Assembly: GCA_949284715.1 (NCBI GenBank)
Contig: CASDWH010000005.1
Span: 25,452 to 89,451 of the forward strand
DNA: 64,000 nt
Source: an uncultured bacterium
GTDB taxonomy: Bacteria > Cyanobacteriota > Vampirovibrionia > Gastranaerophilales > Gastranaerophilaceae
Reading direction: 5' to 3'
Positions 1 to 7,229 of the stretch are shown here, in pieces; positions within the stretch are counted from its first letter, which is position 1; the number at the start of each line of letters is the position of its first letter. A program made the translations under genes and the position numbers. The notes under the pieces were generated by a model, which made no database searches, was not told where the DNA came from, and was given only the letters and a program-made list of their open reading frames with translations.

Positions 1-35
1 CTGATTTCGTAAAATTCTTTTTGTTCTTCACTCAT
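1..35 (-). CDS. 5' end of an unidentified gene, cut by the window edge
   Basis: Only the first eleven codons are present (reads MSEEQKEFYEI). The start is supported by a strong Shine-Dalgarno sequence, AAGGAAGG, 6 nt upstream on the minus strand. The gene runs leftwards out of the window, divergent from fliD. Nothing can be said about function from this length. Confidence 0.6.
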   Translation of the reverse strand, partial: MSEEQKEFYEI

Positions 36-145
36 AAAGTCCTTCCTTTCTTTTTACACTCCTATAACGAAATTAAAAAATAAATGTTCATTTGAATTTT
101 TATAATTCGTCTTAATAAATCTTAATAATTAGTGCGTTTGAATGG

Positions 146-174
146 TTGAAAACCTGAAAAAAGTGGCATATAAT
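146..174 (+). promoter_or_regulatory. Sigma-70-type promoter of fliD
   Basis: TTGAAA at 146-151 and TATAAT at 169-174 are separated by 17 nt. Transcription would start near 181, about 33 nt before the fliD start codon. It is not a sigma-28 promoter, although fliD is often a late flagellar gene. The spacer carries CCTGAAAAAAGTG, which recurs almost unchanged upstream of dnaK. Confidence 0.6.
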
Positions 175-213
175 AAATATACACGGAAGATTAATATTTA
201 GGAAGGATCGAAA

Positions 214-1947
214 ATGTCAATATCATTTAGCGGATTAGCCAGCGGATTAGATACAGATTCTTGGGTAAGCGCATTAGTTTCGGTTAAACAGCTTGGCGTA
301 ACCTCTTTGCAAAACCAATTATCGGCTATTCAAGAAACTCAAAATACTTTATCTAATTTAAAAACTTCTTTTTCTAATTTTCAAACTGCTCTTCAAGCAT
401 TAACTGATTCTTCTTATAGTGCTTCTATGGATTTGTTTGCTGCTAACATTGCAACATCGAGCAATGAGGATGTTTTTACTGCTACTGTAACTACCGATGC
501 AATTCGCGATACGTATGATATTACTGTAAAGCAGTTGGCTACTACGACTACCGCTCAATCTCTTGAAGCTGCCAGCGAAGTCGCTGACGGCAATACAAGA
601 CTTTCTGATTTAGGTATTCAGGCCGGCTCTTTTACTGTATATGTTGATGGTGTCCGCACTGAAATTAATATTGATGAAAATGATACAGTTGCAAACCTTC
701 AATCCAGATTAAGTTCTGCCGGAGCTACTCTGACTATTGACAAAGATACAGGTATTCTGTCAATTGCGGCAACCAATGCCGGCGACGAATTGAGAATTGG
801 TGCAAACACTGATACATCAAATTTCGTTTCTCTTTTAGGGTTGGAAATTGATGAAAACGGTGTTTATAATTCAGCATCTTCTGTATATCAAGTTACCGGC
901 TCAACATTATTAACAAATGCAAATTCAGGTTTTAAAACTCAAATAACAGAAGGTACTTTTACTATCGGAAATGCCACATTTACAATTGATGCAAATACAA
1001 CGTTAGATAATATTATTTCTCAAATTAATAACAGCGCTGATTCAAATGTATTTGCCTCATGGGATGCAGCTACCGGCAAGCTGGTATTACGTTCAACCGT
1101 GGAAGGCTCTTCTTATATTAATATTGAGTCAGGAACAAGTAATTTTACTGATGTAATGGGACTTACCGTAACAGAGCGCGACAGTAGTAATAATATTACT
1201 TCTACACGTCTTATCACCGCAGCACAGGAACTCGGTCAAAATGCAATAGTTAATATAAACGGTACTGATGTTACTTCAGCGTCTAATACAGTTACTTCTG
1301 ATGTATCAAGAATTACCGGATTAACTTTAAATTTAAAATCTGTAAATACCTCAGAATCCGGGGAAACTACATTGACGATAGCGCAAGATACAGAACAAAT
1401 TACTTCTGCCCTTACTGAGGTAGTAGATACTTATAATGCTTTAATGTCGGAAATAGATACACTTACCGGATTAACCGGTGAGCTGCATGGTGAAACTTCG
1501 CTTAAGTCAATTTATTCATCATTAAGAAATACCATGAATTCTGCAATTGAAACAGACGGTGCGTTTTCTCTGTTATCTCAAATTGGTATTAGTACTGAAG
1601 CCGCAAGCAGTGCTATGGCCGATGATACTGTATCTTTGACTCTTGATGAAAGCGCTCTTATAGAGGCACTTGCAAATAATGAAGATTCTGTTAAAGAATT
1701 GCTGCTCGGTAAAAATGGTATTATTAATACATTAAAGACTACAGTTGATAATACTTTATACTCCGGCGGGTATTTCTCAACAAAAGAGTCTTCTTTAAAT
1801 TCACAGATTTCTAATATGCAAGATAGAATAACCAAAAAACAAGAATCTGTAGATACTTACCAGGCACGATTAGAAGCAAAATTTGCGGCAATGGAGAATA
1901 CAATATCTCAATTGAATGCTAATTACAGTTCTTTATTAACAGGTTAG
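214..1947 (+). CDS. fliD: Flagellar hook-associated protein 2 (filament cap) FliD
   Basis: FliD forms the pentameric cap at the tip of the growing flagellum and helps flagellin subunits fold into the filament. The 577-residue protein opens with the family hallmark FSGLASGLDTDSWV, followed by a heptad-rich N-terminal helix (FliD_N, about 1-100). A Ser/Thr/Asn-rich beta middle follows, then a C-terminal domain ending in a long coiled coil (about 520-577), as expected for the D0/D1 ends. The start codon follows AGGAAGG. The length is within the family range. No other structural flagellar gene is in the window, but two sigma-28-type promoters elsewhere in it fit a flagellated cell. A transcription terminator lies directly downstream. 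Confidence 0.93.
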   Translation: MSISFSGLASGLDTDSWVSALVSVKQLGVTSLQNQLSAIQETQNTLSNLKTSFSNFQTALQALTDSSYSASMDLFAANIATSSNEDVFTATVTTDAIRDTYDITVKQLATTTTAQSLEAASEVADGNTRLSDLGIQAGSFTVYVDGVRTEINIDENDTVANLQSRLSSAGATLTIDKDTGILSIAATNAGDELRIGANTDTSNFVSLLGLEIDENGVYNSASSVYQVTGSTLLTNANSGFKTQITEGTFTIGNATFTIDANTTLDNIISQINNSADSNVFASWDAATGKLVLRSTVEGSSYINIESGTSNFTDVMGLTVTERDSSNNITSTRLITAAQELGQNAIVNINGTDVTSASNTVTSDVSRITGLTLNLKSVNTSESGETTLTIAQDTEQITSALTEVVDTYNALMSEIDTLTGLTGELHGETSLKSIYSSLRNTMNSAIETDGAFSLLSQIGISTEAASSAMADDTVSLTLDESALIEALANNEDSVKELLLGKNGIINTLKTTVDNTLYSGGYFSTKESSLNSQISNMQDRITKKQESVDTYQARLEAKFAAMENTISQLNANYSSLLTG

Positions 1948-1970
1948 TTTTATTCATAGATTTAATTCTT

Positions 1971-1998
1971 AAAACGTGGGTATATACCCGCGTTTTTT
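1971..1998 (+). terminator. Rho-independent terminator after fliD
   Basis: An inverted repeat (AACGTGGGT / ACCCGCGTT, one G-T pair) with a 4-nt loop is followed by a T-run. It separates fliD from the promoter that begins at 2000. Confidence 0.8.
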
Positions 1999-1999
1999 G

Positions 2000-2028
2000 T
2001 TGACATATTTTTTTAATTATTTTACTAT
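2000..2028 (+). promoter_or_regulatory. Promoter of the riboswitch-led operon
   Basis: A perfect TTGACA (2000-2005) and TACTAT (2023-2028) are separated by 17 nt. The predicted start near 2035 places the candidate cobalamin riboswitch at the very 5' end of the transcript. Confidence 0.65.
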
Positions 2029-2033
2029 TTAGC

Positions 2034-2124
2034 TATGAGGAAATGAAGTGAATATCTTCAGCTGTGCCGCAGCCGTAAAAGCCGGAATGCTCTGATTTAG
2101 TAATGCTTCGGAACAAAGCATTAT
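2034..2124 (+). ncRNA. Candidate class-II cobalamin riboswitch
   Basis: The leader shows the ordered conserved blocks of cobalamin aptamers: GGAA (2039-2042), a GAAG/CTTC hairpin around GTGAATAT (2045-2059), the P5 hairpin GCTG-tgccg-CAGC (2061-2073), CCGTAA, and a B12-box-like AGCCGGAATGCTCTG (2080-2094). A separate hairpin follows (TAATGCTT / AAGCATTA, about 2101-2123), whose loop contains CGG and can pair with the CCG of the P5 loop. That gives the L5-L13 kissing interaction that controls expression. The short form, without the large P7-P12 region, resembles class-II (env8-type) cobalamin switches. The Shine-Dalgarno (2141-2147) is just 3' of the last hairpin. This call rests on motif matching by eye and is not a covariance-model hit. 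Confidence 0.62.
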
Positions 2125-2154
2125 ATAGATGAAGAATAAAGAGGAAGTTTAATA

Positions 2155-2808
2155 TTGAGTAATAATGTAGCTTCTGTAACTCAGCCTCGTGCAGGATTAT
2201 GTCCTCACGGGATGCCGCCTTCTGCCTGTCCAGTATGTTCTAATATGGGCGGCGGAGGAGGGAAAAAAACGGATTTAAATTTCAAATCTTCAAAACTGCC
2301 AATGATGAGCTGGAGTCAATGTGAGGCAATTGGTTACTTTTTGAAGGCTCAGCGCCGTGCATCTGAAAAGCAGCGATTAAATTTTAAACTGCTTACCTTG
2401 CAGCTTCAAATGCAGGCTGATAAGTTTGGAAAGCTGGCTGAACGAATGAAAGAGTTTGCTGCTGCATTTTCTCAAATTCCGGGCGGCGTTTTTATTGCTC
2501 TTCCCGTAAAAATGTTAGCAGTATTTCCGTTGCAGGCGGCACAAAGTACATTATCAAAAATTGTTGATGTATCAGATAAGATTGCGGCTATTATCGGGGA
2601 AATTATAAAAGGTTTAGAAAAAACAAAGGAAAAACTTAACGAGTTTATAAAGGAGTTGAAAAATAAATTGTTCAAATTGTTTGAAATTTTTGCACCTGAA
2701 AATAACAGGGATAAAGATAAAACGATTTACGAGGAAAAGAAGATATTTAATTTTAAGTTATTAAGAAAACTGCTTGGAAAGAAGAAGGATGAAAATTATG
2801 AAGCTTGA
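2155..2808 (+). CDS. Unknown protein with a CxH-CxxC metal-site-like N-terminus
   Basis: I do not recognise the family of this 217-residue protein. Residues 16-28 contain C16-x-H18 and C25-x2-C28 (CPHGMPPSACPVC), a pattern typical of a small zinc or other metal site, followed by a Gly5 linker. The rest is mainly alpha-helical, with one hydrophobic stretch (about 105-125) and a very basic tail. The start is TTG at 2155, 7 nt after AGAGGAAG; no better in-frame ATG has a ribosome-binding site. It is the first gene of a three-gene operon behind the candidate cobalamin riboswitch, and its last codons overlap the next gene. Metal binding and B12 responsiveness are inferences. Confidence 0.75.
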   Translation: MSNNVASVTQPRAGLCPHGMPPSACPVCSNMGGGGGKKTDLNFKSSKLPMMSWSQCEAIGYFLKAQRRASEKQRLNFKLLTLQLQMQADKFGKLAERMKEFAAAFSQIPGGVFIALPVKMLAVFPLQAAQSTLSKIVDVSDKIAAIIGEIIKGLEKTKEKLNEFIKELKNKLFKLFEIFAPENNRDKDKTIYEEKKIFNFKLLRKLLGKKKDENYEA

Positions 2809-4246
2809 GCAGGACATAGAAACAAGGATGACCCGCCGGAATATGACTAATACACAAAAGAAAAATCAGACAAGCCTGATGGAAGGAGTCGTTGTTAACA
2901 ATTTTATAAAAGATGTAACGCTCGATGATGCCTATGATACATTAGTAATATCACGGCAGAGCAAGATGCCTGAAAAGCTTTATGAGGTTGAACCTAAAAA
3001 AGAACGAGGATTGCTGGCTCTTTGTGCTGCTTCTTTGGGTATAATGGCTGGCGTGTTTGCAGGAACAAAGTTTATTTCTTATATTTCGCGCCCTGGCACG
3101 GAAAAGCCTCCGGGAATTACAAGAAATCATTGTATTAATAATGAATTACATCAGAGCATGTTCAGCATGCTGCATTCTCCAAATAAAAAAACAATTCAAG
3201 CCTTCTCAGGCGTTATAGCGCTGAGTTCTATGGCTTTTTTAGGAAAAATGTTTATAGATGGGTGTAAAGAAATCTGGGTAAAAAAAAGGGAAGCGGACAT
3301 TCAGAAAAATTTGCAAGAAAACTTGATTAAGGTTGAAGCCCAGTGTTTTTCCGGAAAAATTCAAATTATAAGAAGCCTGCTATCGCAGAAAGCGCGCAGA
3401 TTTTCGTTGGATTTAGGGGTGAATTATGAAAAAGATTTAACAAATAAGGGGAATGTTAATTTTAAATCAGAAAGCCCCCGTGATGAGAAAAGCCGCTCCG
3501 GATACTGGGCGCTTGCTGTTGGAACTGTTATCGGTATAGCTTCGTTAGGGTATTTTGCGATGAAAAATTTACGTAAAAATGCTCAAAATATGAAAAAAGG
3601 TGTAGAGGATACGAAAAAACTTATAGACAGTACGATTGCCAAAATAAATGAAGGTAAAAGCACGACGGAAAACAAAGAGGAGTTAAAATATCTTGAACAG
3701 TTATTAGAAACAATTTGGGCGGAGCCGGAATTAATAAAAGCGACAATAAATAGACTTAATTTCTCTATTGAAGAAAAGCAAAAACTTACAGAAAACCTCA
3801 TAGAAAATATTACAGCGCCAATTGAACAGGCAAATAGCGTAATGGGCGGCTCCGGTCGTAATAAGATTACCTATTATTCTCATGTAAATGATTATTTATC
3901 TTTCTTTTATGATTGGCTCATGAATAGCGATAATAAACAATTTAGAAATTTATTTTTTGGAATAAGCTCAATGAGTGCATTATCTTATACCGGTAAAAAT
4001 ATTTTTGAGGCGGTTAAAGAGATTCAGGTGAAAAAGTACAATGCGGAAATAGAACTGGATTTACAGCAGCGGCTTGTATCTACTGAGCTTAGAAATTTTA
4101 AAGCAAAAAAGGATTCAGCTATAGAACCGTTATGTAATGAATTTTACCGCCAAAAAATTAATGGTAAATCAAATGAAGAGTTAAAAGTAATGGCGGATAA
4201 TATATTATTTGAAATTAAGAATGGCCCGCCGTTTGTATATTCGTAG
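2798..4246 (+). CDS. Unknown membrane protein with an internal duplication
   Basis: This 482-residue protein (ATG at 2798, 9 nt after AGAAGG; an ATG at 2789 and a TTG at 2774 are also in frame) belongs to no family I recognise. It has about four hydrophobic segments in two halves. Each half has a Gly/Ala-rich membrane segment (LLALCAASLGIMAG; YWALAVGTVIGIASLG), then a second segment, and then a charged helix with similar text: FLGKMFIDGCKEIWVKKREADI in the first half matches YTGKNIFEAVKEIQVKKYNAEI in the second. The two halves therefore look like an ancient duplication. It overlaps the upstream gene by 11 nt, so translation is probably coupled. Confidence 0.75.
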   Translation: MKLEQDIETRMTRRNMTNTQKKNQTSLMEGVVVNNFIKDVTLDDAYDTLVISRQSKMPEKLYEVEPKKERGLLALCAASLGIMAGVFAGTKFISYISRPGTEKPPGITRNHCINNELHQSMFSMLHSPNKKTIQAFSGVIALSSMAFLGKMFIDGCKEIWVKKREADIQKNLQENLIKVEAQCFSGKIQIIRSLLSQKARRFSLDLGVNYEKDLTNKGNVNFKSESPRDEKSRSGYWALAVGTVIGIASLGYFAMKNLRKNAQNMKKGVEDTKKLIDSTIAKINEGKSTTENKEELKYLEQLLETIWAEPELIKATINRLNFSIEEKQKLTENLIENITAPIEQANSVMGGSGRNKITYYSHVNDYLSFFYDWLMNSDNKQFRNLFFGISSMSALSYTGKNIFEAVKEIQVKKYNAEIELDLQQRLVSTELRNFKAKKDSAIEPLCNEFYRQKINGKSNEELKVMADNILFEIKNGPPFVYS

Positions 4247-4263
4247 TATAAGGAGTTTTAAAT

Positions 4264-4674
4264 ATGTATGGAACTGTAATACTGCCGGATGTTAACTGTA
4301 ATTACTGCCGTTTTGATGATAAAAAAATTGCTCCTGTAATAAATCGAGGAGCAGATGCTTTCTCTGAAATAGAAAATAATTTAAAAAAAGCTACAACTGA
4401 GGAAGAAGTAGTTGAAAATCTTTATATATTAGACAGAATTATAGAAAACGGAGCTAAAGGGGCAGAGTCTTTATATCCGGTTTTGTCAAAGTACAATAAT
4501 GCAACATCTCCTAATATACAGACCTTTCTAGCCGGAATTTATAGAAAAATAAAAGTTCCTGATGCTTTCGGCCCTCTGTTTGCAATGCTTATCAGAAATT
4601 CTCTAAACCCGCCTGAAGCATCTTTTGATCCAAATGAAGAGATAGGCGGTGCAATTTTAGATTATCTTGCGTAA
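4264..4674 (+). CDS. Unknown small helical protein, third gene of the operon
   Basis: This is a 136-residue soluble protein with no signal peptide and no family that I recognise. It starts 17 nt after the membrane-protein gene, behind AAGGAG. An N-terminal CNYC pair (about residues 12-15) is followed by an all-helical body. The pattern (NLYILDRIIENGAKGAESLYPVL, then SPNIQTFLAGIYRKI) resembles HEAT-like helical hairpins, but this is only an impression. Close spacing puts it in the same transcript as the two preceding unknown genes. Confidence 0.7.
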   Translation: MYGTVILPDVNCNYCRFDDKKIAPVINRGADAFSEIENNLKKATTEEEVVENLYILDRIIENGAKGAESLYPVLSKYNNATSPNIQTFLAGIYRKIKVPDAFGPLFAMLIRNSLNPPEASFDPNEEIGGAILDYLA

Positions 4675-4784
4675 ATTAAAATATTAATTTTTTATTTATT
4701 TTTTAAGTTTTCCTGAAAAAAAGTGATTTAATAATAATGTAGAAAGATTATAACTAAATTTTTATAGAAAAGGAGATATTAAAA

Positions 4785-6629
4785 ATGGCAAAAACAATTG
4801 GTATTGACTTAGGAACAACGAACTCAGTTGTCGCAGTAATGGAAGGCGGACATCCTACGGTTATAGCAAACGCAGAGGGAACCAGAACAACCCCTTCAAT
4901 TGTTGGTTTTACAAAAAATGGTGAAAGATTGGTTGGTCAGTTGGCAAAACGTCAGGCAATCGTAAACCCTGATAAAACAATTGCATCTATTAAACGTCAT
5001 ATGGGCGAAGATTATAAAAAGAATATTGATGGTAAAGATTATACTCCGCAGGAAATATCAGCAATGATTTTAAGAAAGCTTGCAGATGATGCTAGTGCAT
5101 ATCTCGGCGAAAAGGTTACATCTGCTGTAATTACAGTTCCTGCTTACTTCAACGATGCGCAAAGACAGGCTACAAAAGATGCAGGTAAAATAGCAGGTCT
5201 TGATGTTTTACGTATAGTGAACGAACCTACAGCCGCAGCACTTGCATACGGACTTGAAAAAGATAAACCGGAAAAAGTCCTTGTATTTGACTTGGGCGGT
5301 GGTACATTTGATGTATCAATTCTTGAAATCGGCGACGGGGTTCACGAAGTTCTTTCAACTTCCGGTGATACACATTTAGGCGGCGACGACTTCGACCAAA
5401 AAATCATGGACTGGATTACTTCTGAATTCAAGAAAGATACCGGTATAGATTTAACAACTGATAAACAAGCAATGCAGCGTATTAAAGAGGCTGCTGAAAA
5501 AGCTAAATGCGAACTTTCAACTATTGTTGAAACTCCAATTAGTCTTATGTACATAACTGCTGATGCAAATGGCCCGAAACACCTTGAAATGACTTTAACA
5601 AGAGCAAAATTTGAAGAACTTTCAAGAGATTTACTGGACAGATGTAAGAAACCTGTAGAACAAGCATTGTCTGATGCCGGATTGACTAAAAATGACATTG
5701 ATGAAGTTGTATTAGTCGGCGGTTCTACACGTATTCCTGCTGTTCAACATTTGATTAAAGAATATACAGGCAAAGAACCTAATCAATCAGTTAACCCTGA
5801 TGAAGTAGTTGCGGTTGGTGCTGCAATCCAAGCGGGTGTTCTTGCTGGTGAAGTTAAAGATATAGTTCTTTTGGATGTAACTCCTTTAACATTAGGTATT
5901 GAAACACTAGGCGGTGTTATGACCCCGCTTGTACCTAGAAACACTACAATTCCTGTATCTAAGTCACAAGTATTCTCAACAGCCGAGAATAACCAAACTG
6001 CTGTTGATATTAATGTCCTTCAAGGCGAAAGACCGATGGCTAGCGATAACAAATCTCTCGGTATGTTCAGACTTGAAGGTATTGCACCGGCAATGAGAGG
6101 GGTTCCTCAAATTGAAGTTACATTTGATATTGATGCAAACGGTATTGTAAATGTTTCTGCTAAAGATAAAGCAACCAATAAAGAACAAAAGATTACTATT
6201 ACTAATTCTTCTAACCTGTCAGAACAGGATATTGAAAAAATGGTTAAAGAAGCAGAAGCAAATGCTACAGAAGATAAACGTAAAAAAGAAGAAGCAGAAA
6301 TTAAGAATAATGCTAACTCTCTTATTTCGTCAGCAGAAAGAATTGTTAAAGATTTTGAAGGCAAAATTTCTGATGATGATAAGAAAAAACTTGATGAAAA
6401 TAAATCAGCTTTACAAAAAGCTCTTGATGAAAATAAATCAAGTGATGAGCTTAAAAAATTATCAGAGGAATTACAACAAACAATGTTTGCAATTTCACAA
6501 AAAGCATATGAGCAGGTTCAAAAAGAAGGCGAAACTGCTCAAACAAACAGCAGTGATGCTAATAATGCATCATCCGGCAATTCATCAAAAGATGATGATG
6601 TTATTGACGCAGAATATGTTAAAGAATAA
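4785..6629 (+). CDS. dnaK: Chaperone protein DnaK (Hsp70)
   Basis: DnaK is the ATP-dependent Hsp70 chaperone that binds exposed hydrophobic segments in the cytoplasm. The 614-residue protein has the N-terminal ATP-binding signature [10 protein letters not shown] (5-14), the phosphate-binding [10 protein letters not shown] (about 167-176), and [10 protein letters not shown] in the nucleotide-binding domain. The substrate-binding beta domain and helical lid follow, ending in the acidic [12 protein letters not shown] typical of bacterial DnaK. The ribosome-binding site is AAGGAG. grpE and dnaJ are not adjacent. No CIRCE operator is visible upstream, so HrcA control is not supported here. A strong terminator follows, so dnaK is probably monocistronic. 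Confidence 0.98.
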   Translation: MAKTIGIDLGTTNSVVAVMEGGHPTVIANAEGTRTTPSIVGFTKNGERLVGQLAKRQAIVNPDKTIASIKRHMGEDYKKNIDGKDYTPQEISAMILRKLADDASAYLGEKVTSAVITVPAYFNDAQRQATKDAGKIAGLDVLRIVNEPTAAALAYGLEKDKPEKVLVFDLGGGTFDVSILEIGDGVHEVLSTSGDTHLGGDDFDQKIMDWITSEFKKDTGIDLTTDKQAMQRIKEAAEKAKCELSTIVETPISLMYITADANGPKHLEMTLTRAKFEELSRDLLDRCKKPVEQALSDAGLTKNDIDEVVLVGGSTRIPAVQHLIKEYTGKEPNQSVNPDEVVAVGAAIQAGVLAGEVKDIVLLDVTPLTLGIETLGGVMTPLVPRNTTIPVSKSQVFSTAENNQTAVDINVLQGERPMASDNKSLGMFRLEGIAPAMRGVPQIEVTFDIDANGIVNVSAKDKATNKEQKITITNSSNLSEQDIEKMVKEAEANATEDKRKKEEAEIKNNANSLISSAERIVKDFEGKISDDDKKKLDENKSALQKALDENKSSDELKKLSEELQQTMFAISQKAYEQVQKEGETAQTNSSDANNASSGNSSKDDDVIDAEYVKE

Positions 6630-6644
6630 ATTTATTCTATTATT

Positions 6645-6680
6645 AAACAAGCCCTTTTGCATTTGCAAAAGGGCTTGTTT
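6645..6680 (+). terminator. Terminator after dnaK
   Basis: A 16-bp perfect inverted repeat (AAACAAGCCCTTTTGC and its complement) with a 4-nt loop, ending in TTGTTT. It isolates dnaK from the sigma-28-driven gene downstream. Confidence 0.85.
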
Positions 6681-6717
6681 AATATATTAAGATTTGTAAC
6701 GATTTGTGTTAAAAAAT

Positions 6718-6744
6718 TAAAGTTTTTAGGGAAACTGCCGATAA
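6718..6744 (+). promoter_or_regulatory. Consensus-perfect sigma-28 (FliA) promoter
   Basis: TAAAGTTT (6718-6725), exactly 11 nt, then GCCGATAA (6737-6744). This matches every position of the E. coli FliA consensus TAAAGTTT-N11-GCCGATAA. The predicted start is near 6751, about 36 nt before the 119-residue gene. Confidence 0.88.
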
Positions 6745-6786
6745 ATATAGTGTAAGGATAAGGGATAAAAGAAAAGGGATATTGCT

Positions 6787-7146
6787 ATGGTCGCAGATTT
6801 TTCGGTAAGAAATAATACATACTCGTCAGGTCAACGTAATCAGGATACCTTGCGCAGACTTGCAAAAGAGATATTTGAAAAGGCAGAAAAAAAAGAACGT
6901 AAGGTTGAGCATATAATAGAACCCCGCGAGGATTATACTACAAAGACATACATTCCTGCGGAAACATATATTTATAATATTTCATCGCGCGCATTTGCAA
7001 ATAATGATTTGCAAAAAACATTAAATTTTCTCAATAACAAGGCTGCAATAAAGTCATTCGCTAAAGAATCAGTAATTAAAGACAGCGCATCAGATGATAT
7101 ATTTGAATTTACCCCGGATGAAACAAAAAATATATTTGCGGCTTAG
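6787..7146 (+). CDS. Unknown small protein in the sigma-28 (flagellar) regulon
   Basis: This 119-residue protein has no signal peptide or membrane segment. The first half is strongly charged and helical (residues about 20-45, rich in Lys/Glu/Arg), and the rest is polar. I see no convincing match to FlgM, FliS or flagellin. Its own sigma-28 promoter, matching the FliA consensus at every position, and the dnaK terminator in front make it a separate unit of the late flagellar regulon. A role in motility or chemotaxis is therefore inferred from regulation only. The start codon is supported by AAAAGGGA 7 nt upstream. Confidence 0.72.
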   Translation: MVADFSVRNNTYSSGQRNQDTLRRLAKEIFEKAEKKERKVEHIIEPREDYTTKTYIPAETYIYNISSRAFANNDLQKTLNFLNNKAAIKSFAKESVIKDSASDDIFEFTPDETKNIFAA

Positions 7147-7193
7147 ATTATAAAGCAAATAATAATAGTCTGATAAAAAAATAAAAAGAATTA

Positions 7194-7223
7194 TTGATAC
7201 TAATAGTTTATTATTGCTATAAT
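7194..7223 (+). promoter_or_regulatory. Promoter giving a leaderless protease mRNA
   Basis: TTGATA (7194-7199), 18 nt, then TATAAT (7218-7223) with an extended TGC. The start codon is at 7230, only 6 nt after the -10 box. Transcription should therefore begin at or beside the A of ATG, and no Shine-Dalgarno exists. Confidence 0.7.
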
Positions 7224-7229
7224 TGATGT

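Noticed and set aside
2034..2124. Alternative reading of the leader as a cyclic-di-GMP or glutamine riboswitch
   Set aside because: The diagnostic blocks of those classes are missing, whereas GGAA, GTGAA, GCTG-loop-CAGC, CGTAA and a B12-box-like block occur in the cobalamin order.
4675..4784. Possible CIRCE (HrcA) operator upstream of dnaK
   Set aside because: No TTAGCACTC-N9-GAGTGCTAA or near match is present; only an AT-rich promoter region is seen.
6151..6690. 179-codon open frame on the plus strand overlapping the 3' end of dnaK
   Set aside because: It is a low-complexity Lys-rich shadow of dnaK in another frame, without a ribosome-binding site.
6787..7146. Anti-sigma factor FlgM as identity of the sigma-28-driven gene
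   Set aside because: Size is close, but I cannot find the C-terminal FlgM helix pattern; regulation alone is not enough to name it.
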